This document shows positions 47,901 to 58,030 of a DNA stretch of 64,000 nucleotides, piece after piece. The notes below the pieces were generated by a model. The model did not search any database and had not been told where the DNA came from. It was given only the letters and a program-made list of their open reading frames with translations. Numbering within the stretch: position 1 is the stretch's first letter; each line of letters opens with the position of its first letter. The translations under genes were made by a program, and so were the position numbers. The stretch is from Metridium senile (Eukaryota > Cnidaria > Anthozoa > Actiniaria > Metridiidae), in the NCBI GenBank assembly GCA_949775045.1, contig OX459096.1, forward strand, positions 36,313,816 to 36,377,815. The letters are read 5' to 3'.

Positions 47901-50716
47901 ATACTTCAATCTATTGATAATAACAAGGCTGTTATTCTACTGATGTTGGACTTGTCTGCTGCGTTTGACACCGTGTCCCATGAAATACTTTTAAATCGAC
48001 TGTCTCAACGTTATGGTCTCACTGGGTCTGTGAGGAAATGGTTTTTATCCTACCTTTCATCACGTACTCAATTTGTTCAAATTGAAGGTTCAAAATCGTC
48101 CCTGCGTCAACTTACATGTGGTGTACCACAGGGATCTGTTCTTGGGCCCATTTTGTATGTTTTATACACGTCACCAGTAGCTGAAATCATTAAAAGACAC
48201 AAGCTTACATACCACCTTTATGCTGACGACACTCAGCTTTATGTGTCATTTGATCTGGGATGCGATGATCTTCTCACGTCTGCAAAGTCTACCATTGAAG
48301 CATGTGTCAAAGAAATTAACTATTGGATGATTCACAATGGACTCAAACTGAACGAAGAAAAAACCGAACTCCTACTCCTAAGCTCACGGTATCGTCCTAG
48401 TCCCACTTTGGACTTTGTCCAGGTTGGCGGCGAGACAATTCCACCGTCATTTTCAGTCCGCAATCTCGGAGTTATATTTGATCCAGGCGTTACCATGGAA
48501 GATCATGTAAGAAAAATCTGCAAGACTTGTCATTTCCATCTAAACAACATTAGTAAGATCAGAACGTACCTGGACCGTGAATCCACTGAAGCTATTATCC
48601 ACGCCTTTGTTACTACTAACTTGGATTATTGTAACGCTATCCTTTACGGACTGCCTAAAGTTCTTTTAAACCGTTTACAGCTAGTTCAGAACAGAGCAGC
48701 ACGTATTGTAACATTCACTAAGAAATATGATCACATAACATCTAGCTTACTTGACTTACACTGGTTACCTGTTGAATACCGTATTATTTATAAAATTTTA
48801 TTACTAGTATATAAGGCTATTAATGGACTTTCGCCAAGTTATATATGCAATATGTTAAACTTTCGGAACAGTTCCTATTCTTTGCGTTCGTGTACAAATA
48901 AGTTACTACAGGTCCCGAGATCGAAACTGAAAACATATGGGGACCGACGGTTCTCTGTAGCGGGACCAACTCTATGGAACAATCTACCACAATCCTTGAA
49001 AAATACTGTATCTTTAATTTCATTTAAGAAGAACTTGAAAACATATTTATTTAAGAAATCATATTTTTAAGTTTATATTTTTTATCATATATTCATGTTT
49101 ATAAATTATCTAAATTTTTAGCTCTCATAAGTATATTTGCCTTCTTTTATAATTATTTAGACTATTTCATTTCATTATATATTATTAGCATTGTAAATTA
49201 TTGATAATTTTGTATTTTATAATATATATATATCTTAGCTTTGTAAAGCGCCTAGAACAAGTAGTGATATAGACGCTATAGAAATAAAATTTATTATTAT
49301 TATTATTATTATTAATTGATCAATCAATATTAATCAATGAAATTAGCTGATTAATATTGATTGATATCGATAATCGATGATTAATCGATAGTCACACGAA
49401 AAAATGTTCCCTAATTAATATCGATTAGTATCGATTATCATCGGTCACCTATTTCAGTAATTTTTATCGATTACTAGTCGATAAAAGGTCACAGATTTGT
49501 TGCTCATCGATTAGTCATCGATTTCCAATATTAATCGATTAATTAGCATCGATTAATATCGATTAATATTGATTTCATTGATTATCGGTTTCATTGATTA
49601 ATCGCAGTGTCTATATGTACGGCAGCCCGTCGTTGTTAGTTGAATTGTACATGACCAATAAATAGAGTTCTTTTAGCTCTCAATAAGGACTTGATATTGT
49701 GAAATAAAACTACTTTGATTTGAAGACATTTGAAAGCATTTTTTTTAGCTTTTATGACTGAAAAGTTTGGACTGCAATAAATAGAGTTCTTTTAGCTCTT
49801 TCTTTTCTATTTGAACTAAGACTAGTTCAATTTACCGTTTGAAAGAGTTTCCTTTCGATTTTGAGAAAACTTACGACCGCCCAACACTCAGTCACGTCGT
49901 TGATTACATTGAGGTCAAGGCGAAAATTTCTAAGTGTCAAGCCGGCTATATAGTATGTATGAGGGAAGGCACTACGTCCTTATCCAATTCCGCTTAGCTC
50001 GAAATAAGCGCTTGATATTTCTATATGAAATAAAACTAGTTTGATTTGATAAACTTCAGCCATTCTCTCGAATTTTGTACAAAATTTTGGACTGCCTGTC
50101 ATTTAGTTTTTTTAAGACCGCGACGGGCTGCCGTACATATAGACACTGCGTTGATTAATTACTCCGGGAGTTAAATAAAACCTTAGTCTATGTAGCTAGT
50201 AAAACCTACTCTTACATTGGAAATTATAGAAGTAGTAATTATAGTATGAATGATGTAAAATAGTTAATTAAATCAATAAATCATCAAAACTAGTTATCTA
50301 AATAATATGCGACCATATGGTTTATTATTAGGTTTGGTAGCTGACGTTTCATGATCGACTGAGCTTCATTACTGTTGCCAGTGTGTACTAATGATCCGTA
50401 CAAATATCACAATTATCCGACGATTGCCTTCTATTACTCCTCTAACGCAAAATGGTTCAGCTAACATAAGCTAGGCAATTTTTTAAACTCAAAACTACCA
50501 TAAGAAACACCCACGTGTACTTTCAAGCAACTAGAACCTAAAGGTTTCTCGCATAAATCTTTTTACTTAAAACAGCTATATGAAATAATGTTTAATAGAT
50601 TTTAAATTGAATATGTACTCTTGAATATCAATACAAATATAATGTGTTTTTTGAAGGTTTTACCTGTCTATTCCTTTCAAAAGCTTAGAAACAGCACTTT
50701 TCTTTTCTTCCGCCAT
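41963..50716 (-). CDS. EIF3K: Eukaryotic translation initiation factor 3 subunit K (complete, 9 coding exons)
   Basis: Subunit k of the eIF3 complex, which helps load mRNA and initiator tRNA on the 40S ribosome in the cytoplasm. Coding exons in transcript order, all with minus-strand GT-AG sites and matching phases: 50716-50664, 46892-46844, 46718-46669, 46553-46433, 46105-46031, 45428-45362, 44651-44574, 43154-43029, 41994-41963. They total 651 bases, 216 residues plus TGA; recalled human EIF3K is 218. Recognisable strings are [74 protein letters not shown] and [14 protein letters not shown]. The start is fixed by AAGATGGCG at 50719-50711, a good Kozak context. Intron 1 (3.8 kb) hosts an antisense LINE and a 548-bp element; intron 7 hosts a TTAA-flanked element. 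The gene is convergent with the dynein gene. Confidence 0.96.
42519..42755. mobile_element. Inverted-repeat element rich in GCAAGCGCAAG words (EIF3K intron 8)
   Basis: AACCTAGTTTCCATTAGCAA at the left and GCTAGTGAAAACCAGGCTT at the right are inverted copies. Between them, words such as GCAAGCGCAAGTGCAAG occur in both orientations. It lies inside the last intron of EIF3K. Confidence 0.65.
43531..44543. mobile_element. 1013-bp TTAA-flanked element (piggyBac-like, non-autonomous) in EIF3K intron 7
   Basis: The ends are inverted repeats beginning CCCTTTGACT, each directly bordered by TTAA (43527-43530 and 44544-44547). TTAA duplication and CCC-starting ends are the hallmark of piggyBac-type insertion. 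No transposase-length frame exists inside; the longest open stretch is about 72 codons and unrecognised. The element makes up most of intron 7 without touching the exons. Confidence 0.75.
44766..45043. mobile_element. Repeat with poly-G end and GACCCTTAAAGGTAC words (EIF3K intron 6)
   Basis: Begins with a run of about 18 G and holds several copies of ACCCTTAAAGGTAC and GACCCTAAAGGTAC, partly inverted. The right end (CCGTCGAGCACCCC) is an imperfect inverse of the left (GGGCACTCTTGACGG). It is a known style of dispersed repeat by recall; the class is not certain. Confidence 0.55.
47403..49315 (+). mobile_element. 5'-truncated LINE retrotransposon, CR1/L2-like, with ATT tail
   Basis: The element runs from within the RT-containing ORF2 to a 3' untranslated tail. 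The tail contains GTAAAGCGCCTAGAACAAG (about 49241-49260) and ends in ATT repeats near 49295-49315. A microsatellite-like 3' end is typical of CR1/L2-type LINEs. Both sides abut DNA rich in ATCGATTA-type words (47375-47402 and 49316-49600), so it appears to have landed inside that array. No clear target-site duplication could be set because of the repetitive flanks. Confidence 0.8.
47412..49070 (+). CDS. Reverse transcriptase of a 5'-truncated LINE (CR1/L2-like)
   Basis: RNA-directed DNA polymerase of a non-LTR retrotransposon. The frame is open from just after a TAA at 47409-47411 to a TAA after KSYF, about 552 codons with no stop or frameshift. There is no natural ATG at its left end, because the element is truncated there. 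RT blocks are in order: [51 protein letters not shown], the catalytic YADD box (48219-48230) and LGVIFDPGV. The C-terminal part ([30 protein letters not shown]) is typical of CR1, L2 and Rex-type elements. The endonuclease domain that normally precedes RT is absent. It lies in intron 1 of EIF3K on the opposite strand. The intact frame suggests a fairly recent insertion. Confidence 0.9.
   Translation, partial: KAKKDTAIDSDDCVSNDTPVVCSTVLSTFTEMTQEDVKELTTSSFSKSCVLDPLPSSIVKPCIDVLLPTITNIVNMSLREGYIPAGLKSAVLSPLLKKPDADFTQFNNFRPISNLKVVSKIIEKCVALQLNNYLTKHSLHEPLQSAYKALHSTETAMVKVHDDILQSIDNNKAVILLMLDLSAAFDTVSHEILLNRLSQRYGLTGSVRKWFLSYLSSRTQFVQIEGSKSSLRQLTCGVPQGSVLGPILYVLYTSPVAEIIKRHKLTYHLYADDTQLYVSFDLGCDDLLTSAKSTIEACVKEINYWMIHNGLKLNEEKTELLLLSSRYRPSPTLDFVQVGGETIPPSFSVRNLGVIFDPGVTMEDHVRKICKTCHFHLNNISKIRTYLDRESTEAIIHAFVTTNLDYCNAILYGLPKVLLNRLQLVQNRAARIVTFTKKYDHITSSLLDLHWLPVEYRIIYKILLLVYKAINGLSPSYICNMLNFRNSSYSLRSCTNKLLQVPRSKLKTYGDRRFSVAGPTLWNNLPQSLKNTVSLISFKKNLKTYLFKKSYF
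49316..49602. repeat. Degenerate ATCGATTA/ATTGATTAAT array
   Basis: A patchwork of ATCGATTA, TTAATCGAT and ATTGATTAAT words, self-complementary and low in complexity. A short matching piece lies on the other side of the LINE at 47375-47402. Confidence 0.7.
49603..50150. mobile_element. 548-bp non-autonomous element with 30-bp perfect TIRs and 9-bp target duplication
   Basis: Bases 49603-49632 and 50121-50150 are exact 30-base inverted repeats (outer end CGCAGTGTCTATATGTACGG). They are flanked by the identical 9-mer TTGATTAAT at 49594-49602 and 50151-50159. Internally there are direct repeats around the words GAGTTCTTTTAGCTCT and GAAATAAAACTA, and no transposase frame. A 9-base duplication would suit a Mutator-like element; the flank is an AT-rich array, which weakens the duplication somewhat. 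Confidence 0.8.
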
Positions 50717-50750
50717 CTTGGATTTTTACGAGTGGAAAATGATGACGTCA
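50705..50750 (-). promoter_or_regulatory. EIF3K start region: CRE palindrome and YY1-like motif
   Basis: A perfect 8-base CRE, TGACGTCA, is at 50743-50750, 26 bases upstream of the ATG. The start codon itself lies in AAGATGGCGG, which resembles the YY1 core found at the starts of many housekeeping and translation genes. No TATA box was seen close by. Binding is inferred from motif match only. Confidence 0.5.
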
Positions 50751-50833
50751 CTACCACAGGAAACCCACGACATATACAAGAAAATATACAGGGATCCCAC
50801 GTTGTGTAAATTTATTTATAGAATAAGTAAATA

Positions 50834-50890
50834 TAGCCTCGTAGCAGACGTAATATGAGACCGACACAAATGACGTCTGCTAGGAGGCTA
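50834..50890. mobile_element. 57-bp mini-MITE with 9-bp target duplication
   Basis: TAGCCTCGTAGCAGACGT at the left is inverted at the right with one mismatch. The identical 9-mer AAGTAAATA borders it at 50825-50833 and 50891-50899. It lies about 110 bases upstream of the EIF3K start codon. Confidence 0.8.
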
Positions 50891-50899
50891 AAGTAAATA

Positions 50900-53800
50900 A
50901 AAACAATTTCATATAAAAATATAGAAAAAGGACAATTTTTCAAATAGATAAATAAATTTAAACTTCACCTTAAAATTTGCATAATAACACTAATGACTTG
51001 TTGATGTAAATTCCATTCGATGCATGTTTGTTTGTTTGTTTGTTTATATGTCCGTCTGTTTGTTTGTTTGTTTGTCTGACGTGTAAGAAGACTGGTGACT
51101 AGAGGCAACAAATCCTTCATATTTAACTACACACGTGAAAGGATGGTCCCGTTGTCAAACTATACTGAAATAGAGTGAAAAACGTGGAAAACATTAATTG
51201 CTCATGTGCTCCGTTCTACATCAAGAAAGATTAGAACAGTATCTGTAAAATGGACAGAATTCAAAGACAATAGCGGGGTTAAGCTGTCTGGAAAACGAAC
51301 AATAAGATCTTCCAAGTATATAATAAGTACTTATCGACTCGAGGTCCGTACAAATGACCAAGAGCCAAATATTTTCCCGTACCTAACTCAGTCAATAAGT
51401 TTTTTTTATTATCATAAGACCCACTCTTTTTAATTTAAAGGCCATTTTTTGTGATGTTTCAAGTACCGGGTCCGCACATGTTTGTACCAGACCAGGTGAA
51501 AAAAGCTGTAACCCTCCGGGTTTTTCTAATGGTCCGTCCCTAATATAAGTTACTTTAGGCGTGTTTTTATTATCCATGCTTTAGGTGATCTTAAAAAAGA
51601 TAATAACACTTTATCTATCAAGGATATTTTTACTAGCCTTGATTTTGCAATGGAAAAAGATGTGGTTTGACATAACCTAGATCATGAATCTCGCTTTTCG
51701 CTTTTTCAAGTTAAAATGGCGGCATTCGCAATGTTTGATACATGTATACTACACTAGTTATTCTATTGTTTTTCTAACTACTCGTTCCCAGGCTTTTCCC
51801 CTTCGCTTGTGGGTTGGTAAAAAAGTCCTGGGATCGAGGTTGCAATTACGAATATTGTAGAAGACACTATTAATTTCAACTTTATTTTATTTTATCTCGG
51901 CCGCTGAACATGGTGTTAAGCTTTTCTGATATCTCTTACATCTGAAAAGTTTTTTCCTTTCCTTTCTTCTCCAATGTCCGATATGCAAAAACTATTATAA
52001 AGTATAATTGAAACCCCAATGAAACCCCGTCTGCACTAACCATTTATAGTTCAGTCTCATCAGCCATTTCCACTGAATCTAGCTCTTAACAAACGACTAC
52101 CTACTAAACAAAGAACGGTTTTGAATAGAGTAAAAAAACACTGAAGCGGCGTCTATGGAAATCAATATCGGCAAAGTTGATGTGATAATGGCTTTAGTTT
52201 AATAACGGTACATGAGAGGGGATAAGGAGCGGCAGTACTCGATCAGCAATTATACGCGTCTATTCATGATGTTGTTTGTGTCTCTAGTATTATTTTTACT
52301 GATTTAGATCCACACTTATGAAAACCGTAAAGGTTAATTGAAACGAAAAGAAAAATCGCCCAGAAAAGAATATTCATTTAATGATAATAATCTGCAATTT
52401 ATAAAGTGATGTGGAATATCTAAAAATGCGCATTTTGTAAGTTATATTTTTCGCGACGATTTTTAGACGGTTTACAATGTTCTTAACTGAGTATTGTTTT
52501 ACGAATGACGGTCTCTCAAACCCGAATTACATTATTATGCAATGCCGAGCGGTAATATCATTAATAACGAAATAATTTGTTTAATAGTTGTATTCTTTCT
52601 AAACAAAACAGTAAATATTCAGGTTGAATCATCCATCGACACGCCTTTTTCTTTGGCATGAGTACCGTGGAGTGTTGTATTTAGTTGCCTTTTACAACAA
52701 TAAGTATTATAGCGGTAATATCAGGGGAAATTGCTATTGTTGGTGCGTAATTAGGTCAGAGAGAGACCGCCTTTGTTTCGCTCGACGATCGTTCTTCATC
52801 ATCATCGTGTGAACCGCTGACTGAAATTAACTTGCCGATCGTTTTCAGAATCATTCTTTCAATGCTATATATAGAGTTCTCTATAATAGGTCCTCGGGCG
52901 CTGCGAATAAGGCTGAAAACAGAGCGTTTTGATTCTATATTGACCGCTTAGTTTACCGAGTTAGTGAATTTTATAATTACAAAAGTGCTACATCTCATTT
53001 CTAAACTCATTGCTCAAAAGACGTTTTATGTTTCTCATTTCCTCCAAAAGCGACATTTGACTTCCTTACCAACCCGTATAAACCATTTCTAGCGTGATGT
53101 AAATCCTTAAATGGACGCTTCTTATCACGGCTTTTTTCTCTTTTTTATCTTTCCGCTTGTAAGTCAGATGCCCGATTTAATAACTCGCTTGGCCTATGTC
53201 GGCAGGCGAAATGATTTTTTCGCATTTGTGTCAAAAGTGAAATGATTCACAAGTGACGGACCGTAACATCAAAAGTAACGAGCCGCGCGCGCACTACAGA
53301 AATTATTACTTCTCTCTGGATCATTTTCTACCTTTCGCTATACTGAATAATTCTTTATCAGTGTGATTTAAGAATTCGCTGCATTAGGCTTTGACCTCCC
53401 TGAGTTCGGCAGTAAGACGGTGAAGTACCTTTACGCAATTAAACGCTAACCGATGCTTTGGCGTAGAATATTACACTCGAATTAAATTGAATGATATAGG
53501 CAAGTGTTTGATCCCAAGTTAATATTGTTCTTATTCTTATGTTTATTCCTATGTTATAGTAAACTCGGTGTGTAGTGAAAAGTTTACTGAGCTGTTGTCA
53601 AAAAGGTGAGGTTTTCCATGTGTCGTTTTCTGTGTTGAAAATTACAAGGATATTCCAAGACATATCGGCAGCAATGGTCCATATCCGATGTAGTGCATTG
53701 CAAAGTTTCCATTATTGAGATAATTTAGTTTATATATCCCATCCAACAGTTCCACGAAGCAGTTTTTCTCGGTGTTCGTCAAATCCACACTAAACCAATC

Positions 53801-56120
53801 ACAGTGGCGTTAATTTGATTGAGCTTTTTCTACATGTACTCCACCTGCCGCATTTTTCTTACCATTCAGTGTGTTGTCGCGTTTCAGCAAAGGAACTTTT
53901 AGCCCACGTTGAAGTAGTGTGGAATCAACTCAAGGTATTTAACTGTTCTTGTTTTATAGCAAACACGATTGGCCTATTTGTTGATATTACCATCAATGCA
54001 CTCCTTCTTAGAGGCATAGTTCCGTCAAACTGTTTTTAAGCTGAATGCCGAGTTGTATTTATGTGTGTACCGAAGCCTCATTTCACTCGTTCAATTGTTT
54101 GTATACCTCTTATCGTCTAGTTTTTACACTAAGTCAATATTTGCTCCTGTATTTACTCGTTGGCTATCTTCGTGTGACATCACAGCGCATAGAATGCATT
54201 GTAGAAACTAAACAACAGCCATTTTAAACTCGATTGTAGAAGAATAATTTCGACAGTAGAAGCTATACTTACTTAGGAATGTACAGCTCTTTCAAAATGT
54301 CCATTTATTACCATTTTCGCAAGGTAAGTGTTGATTCATCAGTTAATCAACTTTTACTGTTCGAGACTTGCTTTGTTTACGTTTATTTTTCTGGCCTTTT
54401 TTGTTGTACGCTGCATTCGCTAAAGATCTATTTTCACAGCTTTTGGCTATTGTTAAAGTGTCAGGAGTTTTAAGAAAACAATTTACCTTTTGTTAGATTG
54501 CGATATTTAGTACTTAACTATTATTGCTGAACTGTAATGAAATATACAGCATTAGAGGTCTTAGAAGAAGAGCTAGGATTGATTATTATTATTTTTTCTG
54601 TGAAGGAAACACCAAATAACTACGTTTATTTCCTGCTTTGGAAAATGATGCATTTTTATTTATTTTTCTTAATATTTGCTAACAGGAGACCTGACTGAGG
54701 TCTAGTTTTCGAGGTGATTTGAAGAAGCAGACATCGTAAGACCAGTTTTAATTGTTAAAAGTATTTACCTTCGATGATTTAATCGCCTCTAGGCTTTTAC
54801 TAAAGATGCTAATTTAGATAAAAGAAAAAGAGCACTTTGACTAATCCTTCAGATTTCGAAAGAAACGTTTCCTCAAGTTTAAAAATTTGAAAACAAGTTT
54901 TTACATACAACTAAAACTCTACTCAATATATAATGAGAATATTATAATCTTTTCCTTGCCATCCCATTGTCGGTAAAATTGTAATAATACTAAGCCGCCA
55001 TGATGATAAAGAAATTTAATATAGTATTAAAAGACGAGGAAATTAAAGATGATTGATCTGTTATGCCCCGAAATAAACAAGCATAGCTAACTCATAACAT
55101 GCAATATGTTATTAACTCTTGTCATATTTTTATAGTTTGTTTATTATAGTATTTTACCTCACCCTGATTACAGCTACACCACTCTTACTAACACCTGTAT
55201 ACGACTTTGGTCAAATTCCAATTTCTGTGCAACCATAACAAAAGCTTTGTGAAGGCCGTGTTTTGTGCAAATGCTTTCCTATCCTCTTATTCCGCTTTAA
55301 TTATTGGTCATTAATTTCAGATTGAGCAATGGGCCGTAAAGGGGCTAATGTTTTTGATGGACAAATTTATGTGGTATTTAATGTGGCCTTTTAACGACCG
55401 GACAAGCTAGATCAAAGTCAAGTGTTTGTTATTTTCTCATAGTTGCAGTTTAAAAACGGCACAGGAAATACAACTCATAAACGCCCTTTATTCATTATAC
55501 TTCGTGTTGTACTTAATTTGATTCATTTGTTTTCTTGTTATTAGTCTTATTATAGTTTCAAGGTAGAAAGAATATTCTTGTAGCTCATTGTCGTAATCAG
55601 TTTGATTAAATAATTGCAATAATGACAGGACTTTACAATGTTATATATTAAGTCTTTATATCAATGTCAAGTGATGACCAAGCAAGGTAATAAGGTTTTA
55701 TGCCAACACTGACAGTAAATAGTTGGTTGCGTTAAATTTCAATTTGTATAAGAAAACATTTACCAAGCCAGCAATTCTTACATACTTCGTTTTCAACGTT
55801 GACTCTATATTATCTATTTCATTACAACTACAAGAAGGAGTAACTTCTGCGGTACGTGTGCAAAACGTTCCTGAGTATGACCAAAACCCTGTCCACCCTT
55901 TGCCAAACAGTTAACATTCAACTGAACACTTTTACACGTCTTGAAAAAGACTACCAGGTTGTTTCCGGACATTTAGCTACATTTCGAGCGTTTCAACGTT
56001 AAAATTACTCCTCCGTCAGTAACGTCGGTGTGTATATAGTATACTGTCTATGCGGCCAAGAAATGAATGTGAGCTTAACTCTATCTGCATAAGAAGATTT
56101 TGAGCAGTCCATAAGACCAT
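50900..56120. other. Region without a recognised gene (left part of the right-hand flank)
   Basis: Unique, AT-rich DNA with no recognisable exon. A TTTG-type run lies near 51027-51075. Open frames such as 53815-54039 and 54279-54473 match nothing known and lack splice or start support. It may hold regulatory DNA or the far introns of a gene outside the window. Confidence 0.5.
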
Positions 56121-56125
56121 TGGTC

Positions 56126-56503
56126 TTTCCAGAATTGAGGAAGTGACTAGGAACGAGTGTAGAAATATTAATCTAATTAAGAAACATCACATGAAAGACC
56201 ACATTAAAATCATTAAGTTTACCAAGTTTTGGAATGATTGGCCAAATACTAACTGATTTATGGGTTTTAAACGAAACGTAAACATAAGAAAGAATGTATG
56301 GTTTTTTGGGACGCTTAATTAAACCCCCATACATTCTCTCTTATTTTTGCGACATTTAGAAGCGTGTAACTCAGTAAGTATTTATCAAAACATACTCAAA
56401 CTCGGTAATAATACTAATGTGTGTACTTGTTTTGTGTGTGGGGAGCATTTTTTAATTAGATTAATATTTCACGCGGCCCCAGTCCCCTCATGAATTCCGG
56501 AAA
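56126..56503. mobile_element. 378-bp MITE, diverged member of family M1 (copy 2)
   Basis: The ends (TTTCCAGAATTGAGG and CATGAATTCCGGAAA) and GAAATATTAATCTAATTAAG are inverted repeats. The centre shares TGTATGGTTTTTTGGGACGC and GTAACTCAGTAAGTA with copy 1, in the same order. Copy 2 is more eroded. Confidence 0.65.
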
Positions 56504-56557
56504 TGTGCGTCACGACATTAAAAACGGCTGCGGGGGAGATTATTGGACCATAATATC

Positions 56558-56644
56558 TAGCCTGCGTGGCGGCTCTAGGGTTTGGGAAAAGAACACCACC
56601 CCTCCCCCTCTCTCCCCAATCCCCAAGAGCCGCCACGCAGGCTA
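56558..56644. mobile_element. 87-bp mini-MITE with 19-bp perfect TIRs and 9-bp target duplication
   Basis: TAGCCTGCGTGGCGGCTCT (56558-56576) is exactly inverted at 56626-56644. The 9-mer CATAATATC borders it at 56549-56557 and 56645-56653. Its TIR begins TAGCCT, like that of the 57-bp element. No coding capacity. Confidence 0.85.
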
Positions 56645-57379
56645 CATAATATCTAAAACTCCTTTTTGGTGGCTTATAAGTAGAAATCATCTGCCGCAGA
56701 CTTGTCAGTAGTGTTTTGGTCGGCTGTTCTTTCATGATATACATGTCCACGTTTAATAGGAGTATAATAAAAAATACTCATATATACAGATAGATGATAA
56801 GAGAACCACGGTTATGTACATACAAACAATGTAGAAATAAAGAGATTAACACTACCAACAAGTGACACGTAATTCTTTGTTTATTTGCTCTATTGACATT
56901 ATATTTTTTAACTGTATAATGAGTAACAGTGAACATGGTATAAGAATTATGAAATCTGTGTTCACGATTAATGCTAGTATCGAGAACGAGCTTGTGTTAT
57001 GTTATGTGTTTATTCTTATAATGTAAATGTCATTATTGGTGGACAATGACTTCATCCCATATGATGTTATTTGTCGCCAAACAGTTAAATGATACAGTAA
57101 GGTGTAACAACTTGTATACAACATTGTACAATACGGTTTTATTCCTTGCGCACCATGCCCCAAAAGTAAGACTCGTTTGCTTGTCACATACAAGATGTCA
57201 ACACGGGTAACAAGGGAAAATATTGTTATATACTCTTTCGCTGTACTTGCTGCATGCGATCACTAATTTATGATCGGGAGCTGCAAACGCGGCTCATATA
57301 GTTTTGGCCTTCCTTGCATGCCATCTCATAGGTTGTATAGCAATTATATCGCAACCAGCCTTTAAAATATCGAATAGAG

Positions 57380-57660
57380 GCTGGTACACACTGGGCGACA
57401 AGTCGCAACACGACCGGCGACACGGAATTCCTTTCGTGTGCGTATATAAGAGTTTTTGTGGAAACTTTTATCCCTGCAACATAATTTTGTCCCCGCGATA
57501 CGTCGCACAAATATAAACTGATTTTAATTCATGCACCAGGTCGCAGCAATATAATGAGTGAAACTTTTGTTGCTGCGACGTGTCGAAGCAATGTACACTA
57601 AGCGACGTGTCGCCGGGGCGTGTTGCAGCGACTTGTGGCCTAGTGTTTACACTGTCTAAA
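57380..57660. mobile_element. Inverted-repeat element rich in CGACAAGTCGC words
   Basis: GTACACACTGGGCGACAAG near the left and CTTGTGGCCTAGTGTTTACAC near the right are imperfect inverted copies. The interior has GCGACGTGTCGC-type words in both orientations. I recall similar repeats from cnidarian genomes; no database was searched. Confidence 0.55.
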
Positions 57661-57749
57661 GAATTCATGCGTCAACATATTCAACTTTTAATGCACAATA
57701 CGAAAATCCAACTATTTTTGTTTGTGAAACAACTGAAAAGGAAGCTGTA

Positions 57750-58030
57750 ACATATATTGATCGACTGGTTCGTCCGGCCTCCTCCGTTATTTCATTTTTG
57801 CTTTAGTTATTATTGTTCTTTTTGAGGTAATGAGGTTGTGTCCTGACCGCGATCTGTACCGTGCATGCCACTACTCCCTGAAGAGGATATACAACCATTC
57901 AGAAATTCATTTTTACTCATAGTTAAAAAAAACTTTTCAAATTGATTTTTTTTGTTTATGGAAGTTCTGAACTGAAATCGCTCTTTTTTGGACTTTCTAA
58001 ACTTTTCTAAGGTAACTCTTAGCTGATAAA
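57750..58030. repeat. Dispersed direct duplication, copy 1
   Basis: TTGATCGACTGGTTCGTCC, ATTTCATTTTTGCTTTAGTT, GCGATCTGTACCGTGCATGCC, TGAAGAGGATATACAACCATT and TTCTGAACTGAAATCG occur in the same order as in 59703-60055. The second copy has an extra segment after the first 100 bases. Confidence 0.8.
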
